Positions 24,401 to 36,302 of a DNA stretch of 64,000 nt are shown here, piece after piece. The notes under the pieces are model-generated. The model was given only the letters and a program-made list of their open reading frames with translations, searched no databases and had not been told where the DNA came from. Positions within the stretch are counted from its first letter, which is position 1. Each line of letters opens with the position of its first letter. Origin of the DNA: Aquatica leii (Eukaryota; Arthropoda; Insecta; Coleoptera; Lampyridae); NCBI GenBank assembly GCA_035610365.1, contig CM069433.1, positions 57,402,487-57,466,486 of the forward strand. Reading direction: 5' to 3'. The position numbers and the translations under genes were made by a program.

Positions 24401-25599
24401 ATCTTACAATGAAAGAAAGAAATTGCGTTTTATTATTTTTTCTATTTAAGAACATAACAATAAATATCCTAAGACATCTATAAGCATTTTAATTAAACTA
24501 TAAGCAACTTCATTATTAATTAAAGCGTTACATACAGATACTTACGAATGCCAAGTCTTTCCATTTACAGGCAAGAACTGCACCTTAAAGAGGCAATAAA
24601 ATTTATTACTATAGGATTGGCAAATCACACTAATTAGTTTTATACGGAATGTAACGGAAATGTAACTTCTTTTATTTTAGTTTAACTTTCAGATCACTTA
24701 ATTCAATCGTAAATCTTTAAATGTCATATATCAATTATGTATAATTATGATCCTGCTAGCGAAATTACAAGTTTACATATCCTAACCTATTACTTTAATT
24801 AATGAAAATGACAGATTATAACGCTGCTGATTTATTTATCATAATTAATGTGATATTACTGTGTTGTTTACAACTATAATAATATATTACATTTCTAAGC
24901 ACGAACAAAATCAGTGATATGATCTGTAGGTAATTATAACAAGTATTAACTTTTTTTTTTATTTAGATTATGTATATATGTAACTTAAAACTCTATTTAA
25001 GCAATAATTGTGAAAGCAAGAAGATAATTTTTTAAGAGTTAAGTAAACAGATGCTGTTCCAGTTTAAGAACATTCACAATTTAAGCTGCTTATTTCTTAG
25101 TTGTTCGAAACATTTTTAAAAAGCTAAAAAAACAAGATTGTTGATTATGAGCAAACATTAACTTTAACTTAGACACGTGTAAGATCGTTTAAGTAGAAAT
25201 TATTTGACATCTTTGACTTTAAACTTCACGAACAACGGAATCTTATGTTTGAATAAAAATACAGTTTTGCTGCAATAAATGTGCAGAGTTTATACAATCA
25301 GTTACGACCGTTTTAGTATAACTTGTTTTTTTTTATTGTTTTAAAACTAGTTATAAACATTTCGATAAACAAACATGCTTTTAATGATCAGTTGTTATTT
25401 ATTGCAACAAATACAACTTGAATATTGTTAACATATAAATTGTTCGACTGCTAAATAAGATTGTAGTGTAATTTGATACAAAAGAGTAGTTCATAAAAAT
25501 CACTTCTTAGAATCGTTGCGATTTTAAAAGTTTAATTTTAATTAATAGTGGATAATTTTTAAAAATGTTTCTTACTTTAAAATGTAGGATATTACATAA
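24401..25599. other. AT-rich spacer
   Basis: No feature recognised. Confidence 0.4.
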
Positions 25600-26750
25600 T
25601 ATGTTATGTGAAAAGTTACAAATGGGTCGAGAAAATGTATTTAAGCCTTTTCTTGTGGCAAGTTCTATATTTTGTGAATTGCGGTAAGGTGGCGGCTGCG
25701 TCAAATAAGAAACAGTGTAGATTAATGGCCCGGGAGGGACCGTAGGGCAATAAATTCCCACCCAAGAATTACCGGCTTGCAACTTGCGAAATATGACAGT
25801 GTCATAAATTTCTAGCAGCGAGAGAGCAGGAAAGAACTAGCAGCCGACCCGTGCAGCTGAGCGATATATCTATAGAACCCTAACTTAGCTCACAGACCGC
25901 GGCGGTCTTGCCCTTCAGCGAGCTACATTATTTTTTCGTTTTCAAGAAGTGGGTGTTTGGATACCCCCATATTTTTCCTCTGGCATTGCAAGCAGGAAGC
26001 CGAGATAGTTAATGTGATTTATTCGTGGTGAGATAACTCAAGCCGACTTCAAATGATAATGTCAAGTGCAGAAGCGACTTTTCTAAAGTTTATAAGCCTC
26101 AAACTCGTCTTTACGTTAAGCCCACTTGAAACATTATCGAACATTCTATCTGAACAACTTTACTCGTATAGAGCCATAACATATTTAAGGTTATAGAATG
26201 TCTTTCTACTCATGGTGTTCTGTCTTGTAGACTGAGACAGCATTACACGCCAAAGAACACGATTAAACGAGATAAATCTAATGGCGAAACCTTGTTAAGA
26301 GTAGAGTAAATGGCAGCTCGAAGACTCGAAGATTTAACACCACGTGTGCGAGAACTCGTGCTGACTTATTGGACACTTGGGTCGTGTTACGAAAGCAGCA
26401 CGATTCTTTATTGTCTTATAAGATAATCTTAATTTTACGGAATAAATTTCGTCAAATTTTAATTATAACACCGCATTGTTCCTTCTAAAGCTCTTTTATA
26501 CGTAATGTTAAGGTTGTTTTATAGCTATGTGGCTTTGCCAGTTTTGATTTATGATGACAAGTCCTTGAAGCTATTGTTTGGTAATATAAAGGCACTGGGT
26601 GTGAATACCCGCGTGTATTGTCTTTGTAAAACAATACTAACGTCATAATTCTTCCTAACTATCTGTATCTCCCCATATGTATTTACGAGTTAATATAAGT
26701 CGTTTCTCACAACAGGCAGTAGAGAATCCTTTATACCTGAAGATGTTATC
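25600..26750. other. GC-richer unique island, possible promoter or conserved element
   Basis: Clearly higher GC than the surroundings, especially 25680-25930, which includes CCCGGGAGGGACCG, GCGAGAGAGCAGG (GAGA-factor-like) and CCGCGGCGG. A CACGTG core lies near 26341-26346. A minus-strand frame of 91 codons at 25507-25782 has no domain. The tract could be a promoter, first exon or enhancer of a host gene with large introns. Confidence 0.35.
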
Positions 26751-27689
26751 GTAAAGTAAATAATTCCGCATATCATTTTGTGTAAGCACTACTGAGCACT
26801 TCGAAACTTTTAAACAATGAGTAATCGACACTTCAATGATTCAAAATTATTGTATTAACTTAATTTATGTCATTATCACGTTGATGTACAACTGCAATAA
26901 TTAAAACAAACGATGAAAAGTTGTCGCTTTAATCAATTTAATACATAACAACAAAGTTAAAAATAGTATAGAATACTAACTCAAAACGTACTGCTTCTAA
27001 TCGACACTTATATAAATAATATTTAATTCGAGGCTGTTACTTTTTTATAAATTGTTGATATCCATAAACTGAAAACAAACTGGCGTGTTACTTTCAAACA
27101 CAAATTATTCTAACCGCATTATTTTAAAAAATTAAGGAGTAGGTATTTGTTTATTGCGAAAAAACAATTGTAAACGTTTAATTTAACAACTACTAAGAAA
27201 AAAAACTGTGAAAAAACTAAACGTAACAAATCGTTTTTTTTTTCTAATGACAAAGTATACGCTATCTACATAATTGTTATAAATTTGGAATGCAATTTTG
27301 TATTTACAAGAATTGCGTTGGTGGTTATTACACAAGTACGAAGTACTAGAGAACAAATGCAACGTTGCTACGCCATAGTTTATTAAGATATAGAAAAAAT
27401 TAAAATATAATTACAAAACAAAAAGTTTACCACCCAATTGTAGACATTTTTACTATTGCATCTTATGTTGTGCATTCTTGTCTTGAACACAGTGTGTAAT
27501 TGCGATGTGTATAGTAGGCAGTGGGTTATTTTCACTGTTTCTCACAGTATCTTTACAGGAACTTTGTTTTTTTATTTTAATAATTACGAACATTTGCCAT
27601 GACGACTACGGAAAGACACGGTTTTAATTATATTCGACGTAGTAAATTGAAGCTGCTGTCTAAGTAGATTAATATTGGTAAAAGCTCGA
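26751..27689. other. AT-rich spacer
   Basis: No feature recognised. Confidence 0.4.
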
Positions 27690-28175
27690 AGTACTAGTGT
27701 ACTTTATACAGGTTAAGTCAATTGTGTCAAAGTAAAATATCTACTTTGTTATACAAAATATAAAAAATATATTTATAAAAATTGTAGGGTCTTTAAAATC
27801 GTATCTTTTAAAATCGTTTTTAAGTATATCATAATATCATGACAACACAAACCTACATTTTTTTTAACGGAATACCCTAAAAAAAGAAAAGTTAATTTTG
27901 AAAAGTTATAAACAGTTTTAAAAATTTTCTTCTAAATTTAGGCCTTCAAAAAATAACATATATTTTAAAAACAAAAGCTTGTATCAAAATAATATTTTAG
28001 TAACAGGTTTAGTACTATTTGAGGTATCCATAAAAGTTTCGAACGCCTAACTTTGTAATATAAGGCGTTTTGTATTAAAGGAAAAGATGCAGAACTTCAA
28101 CTGCTTAAACCTCGATTTTTTTAAATGGAACAACCTAATTTGGAATTCAACGCTTAGCAAAAAATTAAATTATCT
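27690..28175 (-). repeat. dispersed repeat, copy A
   Basis: Matches, in opposite orientation, parts of 57735-58325: shared anchors include ATTCCAAATTAGG, ATGGATACCTCAAA, GACCCTACAA and ATTTTACTTTGACACA. No coding content. A third copy follows a transposase relic at 34480-34810, so this may be the 3' non-coding end of that transposon family. Confidence 0.6.
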
Positions 28176-28739
28176 GCATGTAAATCTCAAAGAGAATGCT
28201 TTTAAAGATACCTTATTTTATTTACAAAACTACCCTTTATGACGTGTCTCTCCACCGCTTAATTTTTAAAATTACAGCAAAAACGTTCTAATAAAACATT
28301 GTCTAAATTATTTAAGAATTATACATCATGTATTTTGCATACCTCCTAAATAAGCTGATTACAGAAAAAATTCCAACTTTCCATTTAAGCCTGATAATCT
28401 TAAAACCTCGAAAAGATTTTCCAGATATTTTTTCATGCCATTTTCCTAATAAAACTTTTGTGTGTGACAGTTCATCCTGAGATATGACCGGCGGCTGTTC
28501 TTAGTTGCCCACATGCATTTGGATCTTTATGAATAAGGGATCAGTTAGATTAAAAAATATTTTAATTATAAAACTAACTGAAACATTAAGTAAATAATTA
28601 AGTTGACTAAAAGTAAAAATTTGTATATAAATTGTTTCATGTTCTATATTTTATATATGTGTTTTTTTATTAATAAGTTATGAAGACTAGCCTAGGTGCA
28701 TTATTTTTGTTTTTCTTCTTCTTTAGATGCTGTATTATT
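28176..28739. other. AT-rich spacer
   Basis: Nothing recognised apart from a possible 3' tail of the minus-strand LINE that follows. Confidence 0.35.
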
Positions 28740-29245
28740 TTATTGACGGCTGTTCTAAATAAGCCAGCTAAAGACAACCATGTCTATTGGCGCAAGTTTT
28801 GTAACTTGAAATTATTCGTCTATTACCTCTCTTTTTCTCAATTTTTTTTTGCTCTCATTTCTCATTATGTGTCCGAAATATGCGATTTTTCTTGTTTTTA
28901 CATTCTTTAACACTTTTTTTTCTTTATTCAAGCGTTGTAGTATCTACTCTTTCATTTGACACGTAATGTGTCCACGAGAACTTTATTATGCATCTGTAGC
29001 ACTAGTACTCGAATGCTTCTAGTCGTTCCGTGATGTTCTTTGAGAATCCAGCCATCTATTCTATAATAAACATAGCATCGTAAGAACCGTGTTCTGGTGT
29101 TGATGAGCGAGAAGCTACATAAAGCTTTTGTCATGCAGAAGAATGTGCGTTTTATTTTCTCAATTTATTTTAAGCGGTTCGTCTTTTTTATGCAAATACC
29201 AATTTTCTTGAGTGTTGTTATAAGTTTTTGATATCTAACTGTATC
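28740..29245 (-). pseudogene. LINE reverse transcriptase, 3' half of a split copy
   Basis: Endonuclease/reverse-transcriptase type LINE (RTE-like). The frame begins at about 29245 with a fragment like LDTVRYQKLITTLKKIGI, passes a broken catalytic part, then INTRTRFLRCYVYYRIDGW (about 29105-29050), and ends with TRKIAYFGHIMRNES (about 28900-28855) and a WL-rich tail near 28760. Its missing upstream part lies at 30080-30640; the element at 29251-30076 sits between them. Frameshifts throughout. Confidence 0.7.
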
Positions 29246-29250
29246 CAAAA

Positions 29251-30076
29251 AAACTAACTGATTTTTTTTCGTTAAAATTAATTTTCTATTCAGTAATGGT
29301 GCTGATAAAAACTTTTAGAAAAATGGGTTCGTATAAAAATGATGTAACATTGTCATCGGATTGATCTAAACACACAGGCTAATTTTAATTTTAGGCCGAA
29401 TTTGAAATAAATATTTAAGTAAATATTGCTCGAACAAAACACAAACCGTATTTATTTATCAACAAACAAAGTTATTCACAACGAAAAGAAGGTACAAATG
29501 TGTAACTGCTGCAAACGATTTTTTAAGCAGTTCATGCGCTTTGTGTATTTTTAAAAGCATGCGCTTTGTCAAAATATACCAAGGAACAGCAGGCTTGTCT
29601 TAAGTTTAAATTTATTTGACAAGTTTGCACAAGCTTACCTTGGCAAGCTTGCAATAAACTTATTTTGCAAGCTTGTTTCAAACCTTCCAACTACCAGCTA
29701 ACTTGTTTTGCCTTATGCTTTAAACTTACTTTAAGCTTGACATGACAAGTTTAAAGCAAACTTGCGTAATCTTATTTGTTATTTGGGAGAAGCCTATTTT
29801 TTGATCGTACTGTGAATTGCCAAATGTATTTATAGTTTTTGCAAAAATTCATTTGTCTCGATTACTTGAAATGATTCCACGAAGTGTTCTAGAGAGGATA
29901 TGGTATTTGCATGATGGTGCTTCTGTTTGGTCGCCACACTGGCCATATCCATTATTATCTTAGTGCTACATTCTCACTGAGTTGGATTGTAAGAAACGGT
30001 CCAATTGAATGGCCTCTATGACCAACTGACTTCTCCAAAATTGACTACTATGGGGTTACGTTAAGGATGTAGTTTA
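29251..30076 (+). mobile_element. transposon fragment, copy 1, inside a LINE
   Basis: About 820 bp highly similar to 33289-34097. The first part is non-coding and holds AAGCTTG-rich palindromes near 29620-29680 (for example CTTGGCAAGCTTGCAATAA). The second part encodes a DDE transposase piece, IWYLHDGASVWSPHWPYP, then RNGPIEWPL and a WGYVKDV block at the end. It splits an RTE-like LINE: the LINE frame stops at 30080 and resumes at 29245. Unlike copy 2 it ends abruptly after WGYVKDV. Confidence 0.7.
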
Positions 30077-30079
30077 AAA

Positions 30080-30640
30080 TTTTAGGGTCTTCAATAAAGT
30101 CGAGCTATTTACGTCTCTGGTCCTTTCTATTAACACCTGTATGCTGAATAGTGCGCCTCTGGTACCCAAACTTCTAAATCCGAATTGTGTGTTGCTAATG
30201 TGTTTTTTGTATTTCGTTTTGTTGCGGTTTTTGGAAATTTGTGGCTATTATTAGATCTAATATGTCTGCATCTTATCTTCAATCTAGTTCTAGAAGTTAA
30301 ATTATTGGTCGTTGTTGATGCCACAACTTCCTATATAGTTGCCTACTTTTCTGCTATGTCTGCCAATTTGCTATTGATTTCCGATTCTCTAATCGTTTTG
30401 TCTTTCAGTTTCTTCATTTTCAGTTTGTTGTATTTTTTAGTTTTTCTTTCTGTATTTTTTAGTATTAGTTCTATTTTCGATGGTAGTAATGTTATCTAAG
30501 AAAATGTCAGCTTCTGGATGTTTTGGGTGACGTTATTGTTTTGTAGTATCGTTTATTGCTTTCTTGAATTTTCCATCATCTACAAAGTTAATTGTTAAGA
30601 AAATATTTAAAATGGATAGTAATGTTTATTTCCTAGCATT
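30080..30640 (-). pseudogene. LINE reverse transcriptase, 5' half of a split copy
   Basis: Minus-strand reading with the motif QFGFRS-LGTRGALFSIQV at about 30190-30130, followed by LIERTRDVN and then a degraded start of the RT palm domain near 30080. The part upstream to about 30520 is basic and Glu/Asn-rich, with stops. It joins in sense and motif order to the fragment at 28740-29245. Plus-strand frames here are antisense shadows. Confidence 0.6.
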
Positions 30641-30919
30641 ATTGGTGACCTAGCTTAACAAAATGTACTTTGTGTACACAATCACGTTTATCTTTAGTTG
30701 TAATCAAAACAAGACTTTAGATAAAAATGCAAAATTCAGCTTTCTTAGAACTAAGTACGCCAATTCGATTTTTTAACGGATTTCTTTAGTTCATGCTAAA
30801 TGATTCGTGCAAACGTACTCGTACTTCATAATATTTAATTTAAACTTTTTTTATTATGTACAACTGCAGAATACAGTGATACTGTTTTAATATACGGCAA
30901 GTGTAATAATTATAACCTC

Positions 30920-31995
30920 CACACCACACGCAGATTGTCAGGTGAGCGATATCCTAATAGACAATTGTCTTCAGTAAACTTTATTTTTGCGTGTATGAAA
31001 GGATTTAGAAAAATTGGAGGTGTTCTTCCTACCTACAAGTCTAATGATTGGAAAAGACTATTATTTGTATTAGCAACGGAAGAAGAATAAATCTTTTCAA
31101 TAAAATCAACCTTTAATAATTTGTTTTTGTTTAATGTATGTGCATATATTGTAAAAGATCGGTCACAAACTAGTACTAGAAAAACACATAACGCAGCTAT
31201 AACGTGTGTTATATTTCGCTGCATTGTGTTTCAAGGAATTAGTCTTTGTACTCTTACCACGTTCAATAAATCAAACAGTTGACCGACGTTGTTTTATCGC
31301 GATTTAAGTTTTGTGAGTGGTTGCAGCAACAAGAAGCTTTTGATCTTGACTTTTGTGCATAAATATTATTTTCAGAAATTTTACACGAAATAGAGTGCTG
31401 AATTTTCACAACACGCATGTTTGGGATGAAGAAAACCCTCATGAAATTTAACAAAATAAGTTTTAGTGACGGTGTTTTTATTAATGTTTGGGTGAGTATT
31501 GTGAGAAATAGTTTAATTGGACCGTTTATTTTACAAGAAACGATTACAGACGACTTGTTTTTTTACAAGAAACTTTTGCGTGAGAATTTGATTACTTGCT
31601 CCTTAAAGTTTGCAGAACAATGTAGTTTACGCACGATAGAGCTTCTCCGCATATAAGTCGCCCCGTTTGCAATTTTTTAAAAATAATGTTTACGGGTCGT
31701 TGTATTGGAAAAAAAGGCACTAGACGCTAACCAACCCGTAAGCAAGATGTCATCCATTTAAACATTTTTTTGTAACTACGTGAAAGTTGAAATATACAAA
31801 ACCCCCTAAATGGCCTAACTAATGGACAAAAGCTGCAAAATCGATTTTATGCGGCAGCAAATGCAGTTTAACAAAATTATTTACGCGAGTAACAAACAAT
31901 GTTCGGCGACGTTTGTCTTTTATCCAATGTAGGAGTTATTATTTAGTGCACTTGAAAAGAATGTGCAGAATAGCAACTTCATTTAACCACAGTAA
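30920..31995 (+). pseudogene. mariner/IS630-like DDE transposase relic
   Basis: Motifs in order: helix-turn-helix part ERYPNRQLSSVNFIFACMK (about 30945-31000), GFRKIGGVLPTYKSND (about 31001-31047), TSTRKTHNAA (about 31173-31200), FCEWLQQQEAFDLDF (about 31310-31352), an ILFSE remnant of the first-Asp block, NTHVWDEENPHEI (about 31408-31448), INVWVSIVRNSLIGPFIL (about 31480-31535), and HDRASPHISRPVCNFL (about 31635-31680), where the family has HDGAPPH with the second Asp. A PPKWPN-type C-terminal region continues to about 31990. Many frameshifts. The exact family name (often annotated as DUF4817 or Tc3-like in insects) is an inference. Confidence 0.75.
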
Positions 31996-32499
31996 TTTAA
32001 CTACGCGAGATCAATTTTTGTGTTTATTTTTATCTATGATGTTAGCAAATCGCTGAGAAAAATATTCCATTTTTTAATACAATTTATTTTTATTCGTAGT
32101 GTTAACAATGCTAGGAGACTACAGTTTCGTAATTGACGATTGATTTTGCTAAAAAAATTTTTTTTTGTTTGAATTAATTTTTATTTTGATATTTTTTGCT
32201 TGTGTTTATGCTCTATTTCACCTGCTAAAATAACAAACTGTTTATCAGATACGCCTGGTAACTGGTTTGTTCTCAGGCTTTTCTGTTGTTGGTGCATAAG
32301 TGGCTATTATGTTTTGATTGAATGGTTTTGCGTTTATTGTCATTATTATTATCTTGTCTGATATAATGATAAATACCTTGTAGGTTTTTTTGGATTATTA
32401 TTGCTGTCTTATTTTGGTGATGCGCGACGTCTTTACCTATGTAGCATATTTGGCGATGGCCGGCTTATTCATCAAATGTTTTGCACTTAACTTCTAGAT
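31996..32499. other. AT-rich spacer
   Basis: Between two related transposase relics. Nothing recognised. Confidence 0.35.
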
Positions 32500-32889
32500 C
32501 GAGCGGGAAAGTTGTATAGAAGAAAAAGGTTAGAACAAAACGGTCTTTAAATGAAGAAAATGAAATTAATGTTTTGGTTGTTTCTGAGAATCTCCATGTA
32601 AGTGATAGAAATTTATCGCAACAATCAGATATTAGTCGATCTACTACACAAAGGATTCCAAAAAAAAAATAGACTTATATCATATTCAGCTATAGCAAGT
32701 GAAATGATTGACATTTTGTAATTCGGCTAAACAAATGATAAATGTTGATGCTGTGGATGAAGCCACATTACACCAAAATGGCTATGTTCACCGCCATAAC
32801 TTTCCTTTTGTTTTGATCAAAAACCACATTTTATACTAATCAAAAATCAACTAAGTTTGTCTTTAAATGCATTAGGTGTAATTATCGGA

Positions 32890-33180
32890 GTAGAATAAGC
32901 TTGATTCAAGTTTGAAACAAGTTTGTCGCGACAAGAATATAAGCTTGCCTTGGTAGGCGTGTATGCTTGATTCCAACTTAAATCAATCATCCATATACCA
33001 CGCGACAAGCTTGCAATAAGCTTATTTTGAAAGCTTGTAGAAATCTTACTTTGGTAAACGCATAAGCTTGATTCGAGCTTAAATCTAGCATTTTTAGTTA
33101 CCATACGACAAGCTTGCAATAAACTTATTTTGCAAATTTGCATTATACTTACTTTGATAAGTGTATAAGCTTTTTGTTCG
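32890..33180. repeat. AAGCTTG-rich minisatellite-like array
   Basis: Two to three degenerate units of about 70-106 bp, each with CGACAAGCTTGCAATAA followed by an AGCTTATTTTG-type half, making imperfect palindromes, and each with a TAAGCTTGATTCNANNTTAAAT-type spacer. Single related palindromes occur at about 29620-29680 and 33675-33710. The array lies within the non-coding insert that splits the transposase. Confidence 0.65.
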
Positions 33181-33288
33181 TAATTAAAACCCTAATAACG
33201 CTTTAACAAAAACTAATTAAATAAAAATTTTATTATTACATATAAAACATTATTAATAAGATTTTAAAATACATACAACTACTTATAT

Positions 33289-34097
33289 AAACTAACTGAA
33301 ATGTTTTCGTTAAAATTAATTTTCCATTCTATAATAGTGCTGATAAAAACTTTTAGAAAAATGGGTTTGTATAAAAATGGTGTAACATTGTCATCGGATT
33401 GATCTAAACACACAGGCTATTTTTAATTTTAGGCCGAATCTGAAATAAATATTTAAGTAAGTATTGCTCGAACAAAACACAAACACTATTTATTTATCAA
33501 CAAACAAAGGTATTCATAATGAAAAGAAAGTACAAATGTCTAACTGCTGCAAATGATTTTTTAAGCAGTTCATGCGCTTTGTGTATTTTTAAAAGCTTTG
33601 TCAAAATATACCAACCAACAGCAGGCGTGTCTTAAATTTAAATTTATTTGTCAAGTTTGCACAAACTCACCTTGGCAAGCTTGCAATAAGCTTATTTTGC
33701 AAGCTTGTTTTAAACTTCCCAACTACCAGCTAACTTGTTTTGCCTTATGCTTTAAACTTACTTTACGCTTGACATGACAAGTTCAAAGCAAACTTGCGTT
33801 AGCTTATTTGTTATTTGGGAGAAGCCTATTTTTTTATCGTACTGTGAGTTCCCAAATGTATTTATAGTTTTTGCAAAAATTCATTTGTTTCGATTACTTA
33901 AAATGATTAAACGAAATTTTCTAGAGAGGATATGGTATTTGCATGCTTCTGTTCACCACACTGGTCCTATCCATTATTATCTTAATGCTACATTCTCACT
34001 GAGATGGATTGCAAGAAACGGTCCAATTGAATGGCCTCTACGACCAACTGACTTCTCCAACATTGACTACTATGGGGTTACGTTAAGGATGTAGTTT
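33289..34097 (+). repeat. duplicate of the 29251-30076 segment (copy 2)
   Basis: Begins at the same AAACTAACTGA start as copy 1 and stays alignable to GATGTAGTTTA near 34097. After that point copy 2 continues into the real transposase C-terminus, whereas copy 1 runs into LINE sequence. Copy 2 is therefore closer to the source arrangement. Confidence 0.75.
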
Positions 34098-34479
34098 ATC
34101 AACACTACGCACTACAAGTAATGATATCAAAAATACAATTACACAAATTTTTCAAAATAAGCAATCCATCGTATTAGGAAATGTAAGTGCTTCTCTTGAA
34201 AATCGATTACAGAGATGTATCAATTCGGGCGGGAGCCAGTTTGAAAATAGTTATTAATTTTAAATTTATGTAATTTTGCTTTTAAATTTCTTAAGTCTTA
34301 TTAGAGTTATTGTTTATCCCTGTAAATTGTTTCGTACCATGTAATTTTTTCTTGTTTATTATTTTTTGTTGTTTGTACTAAATGTGCATTTATTTATTTT
34401 AAGAAATATACTTAATTTATTTGTTTGCTGGAATTTCTGATTGTTTTCATACTAAATTACCAACAAGTATACTTTTGTC

Positions 34480-34810
34480 AACAAAATAAGGTATCTTTAA
34501 AACCATTTCTTTTGGGATGGTGACATGCTATATCATTTCGATAGAGAATTTAATTTTCCAGAAGATATCAAATTCCAAATTAGAGCGTTCGATTGAAAAA
34601 AATTGAGATTATTTGAAGTAATAAATTTGGAAAAAAATTTTGAAACTATAACTTATAAACTTGTAAAGACTAACTTAAAGTAAAAATAGTAAAAAACAAA
34701 TTTTCATGTAAAGCTTTAAGTACTCTTTTGTAAACTATTTTTTTTTAATTTTGTATAATAAGAAAGATGTTTTACTTTGACACACTACTGGCCCACTATG
34801 TATGTAGTTT
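34480..34810 (+). repeat. dispersed repeat, copy B
   Basis: Similar to 57735-58325 (anchors ATGCTATATATCATTT-like, AATTTAATTTTC, CAAATTCCAAATTAG, and TTTTACTTTGACACA near 34775). It starts about 220 bp after the transposase stop codon at 34257, so it may be that element's 3' non-coding region. Confidence 0.6.
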
Positions 34811-34814
34811 TAGT

Positions 34815-36270
34815 GATTAATTTTATAAAACTTTGTTGTTGTGTACTGATCTTTTTATGCTGTTAACGTTTTAGTTTAGTGTGACAGCGAGATATTTAGA
34901 TTTGTCACTGCAAGTAAGAGTTGTAACATCAAAATAAATTTCAATTCATTAAAAAATAAAAATAGTGGACGCTTGTTATGTTAAAAAGTTGGTAGATTAA
35001 TTTTCAAGTATAGAATTTGTCTCTCGATACCCCACTCTGTCGTAGCCGGCTGTCAAAACGAATTGATTTCCTGTTAACGTTTTGTAAAATACGGACCTAT
35101 TTTAGCAGTCTGTCTGGCCCAACAAGGCTTTCATTTTTTTATTTGTTTTGATAAGGCATTTCATACTTACTTTTCGTATTTTTACACTAACTAAAGCTAT
35201 TCCAGTCACGTTTGTTTTTATAATAGTATTTGTAGTCAAATAAATACACGCCTAGTCTGACTTCAAAAATTAATAAATCTTCAGCATTACTCAGTAGACT
35301 CTATTATGAGATAATTCATCATTGCCTTTTTATAGCAATATACAGTTAAATCAATTAACATTTTAACACGTCTTTTTTTTTGTTAAGTAGTAGTTCCTAT
35401 AATAAAAATCAAGTCAAACCAAAGGGTTGGAAGGTCAATAAAAACAATGGGTATGTTTATTTATGTGAAATGTTAATGCATTTAACTTAGTACATAGTGT
35501 TAAATTGCTTAGTGATCATATAATCCTTGTTATATATTTATTTTCTCATAAAGCATCACTTCTATAAATGTCGTAAAGTAAAAACGTAACGTATGCTGAT
35601 AAAAACCGTAGTTATGAAATGTGCCAAACTGCACACACTGCTCATCCAACCTAAAAGTATCCTTCTAAGTTATCAGATTCGTTTGATCGCAAAGTTTAAT
35701 AAGCTGTAAATAAATTATCAAGCCAAACAAAAAACATTAATCACAACTTCGTTTACTATTGGCACACGAAGTTAACATTACAATTTAAAATTTTCAGAAG
35801 CAATAATGTTTCTAAATAAATTAGCAACAGATACATAAATCAATTAACTCTTATCAAAATTTAAAAAAAGATTAACGACTACAAAAACTATTACTTATTA
35901 AATTTATCAATTACACGCAGTCACAAAATAAAAAATAAATTGAAAAAACTATTGACGTTGATTAATTTATGATAACTATTTGTAATTTAATATGGATCAA
36001 CAATATTCACATATAAAGAATTGATAAGGCTATCGTTAATTAAAGCAAAAACAATTCGAGCACTGAAATGTAAGTTAATTAAACTATTGATTTATACACA
36101 TCTGATTATTTCTCTTTTAAGCAAAAGTAAGTAAATGTTGAATTACTTTTATGTAAAATTAATTAAAAAACAAAGAATTGCTTTATTTTCAAATTGTTTG
36201 TTTATTATCTTTTTTTGATAATGTAGCAATATTGCAAAAAATTATTTGGTGAAAGAAAAAATAATATATG
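34815..36270. other. AT-rich spacer
   Basis: A less AT-rich patch at about 35020-35130 has no coding sense. Nothing else recognised. Confidence 0.35.
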
Positions 36271-36274
36271 CAGA

Positions 36275-36302
36275 ATAACAATAATAATAATAATAATAAT
36301 AT
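36275..36302. repeat. (AAT)n microsatellite
   Basis: About nine AAT units. It produces a run of Asn codons in a spurious plus-strand frame (36268-36516). Confidence 0.9.

Larger units (their letters stand above)
32500..34260 (+). pseudogene. second mariner/IS630-like transposase, split by an insert
   Basis: The 5' part: EENEINVLVVSENLHVSDRN and ISRSTTQRI (about 32560-32660), a helix-turn-helix, and DEATLHQNGYVHRHNF (about 32755-32805) with the first catalytic Asp. The coding sense then stops at about 32850. After about 1.05 kb of non-coding, AAGCTTG-rich DNA it resumes at about 33915 with ERIWYLH, then HHTGPIHYYLNATF, IARNGPIEWPLRPTDFS, a frameshift at the GGGG run near 34073, WGYVKDVVYQ, and a complete C-terminus ending CINSGGSQFENSY with a stop at about 34255. 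The second-Asp block HDGAS is reduced here to H-ASVHH, a small deletion of the Asp. Confidence 0.75.

Noticed and set aside
25507..25782. A 91-codon minus-strand frame in the GC-richer island.
   Set aside because: No recognisable domain; the frame continues unchanged into AT-rich DNA. The island is better treated as possible regulatory DNA.
28680..28910. A plus-strand frame with an apparent membrane segment.
   Set aside because: Antisense to the LINE 3' region with the IAYFGHIMRNES motif.
30185..30499. A hydrophobic 104-codon plus-strand frame that looks like a membrane protein.
   Set aside because: Antisense to the LINE fragment; its hydrophobicity comes from the complement of Lys/Asn/Glu-rich codons.
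30915..31224. A minus-strand frame with a signal-peptide-like start (31224) that continues past one in-frame TAG for another 40 codons, looking like a small secreted protein with stop-codon readthrough.
   Set aside because: The plus strand across the same bases encodes recognisable transposase motifs (ERYPNRQL, GGVLPTYKSND, TSTRKTHNAA) that continue into the rest of the relic. The minus-strand frame is its antisense shadow.
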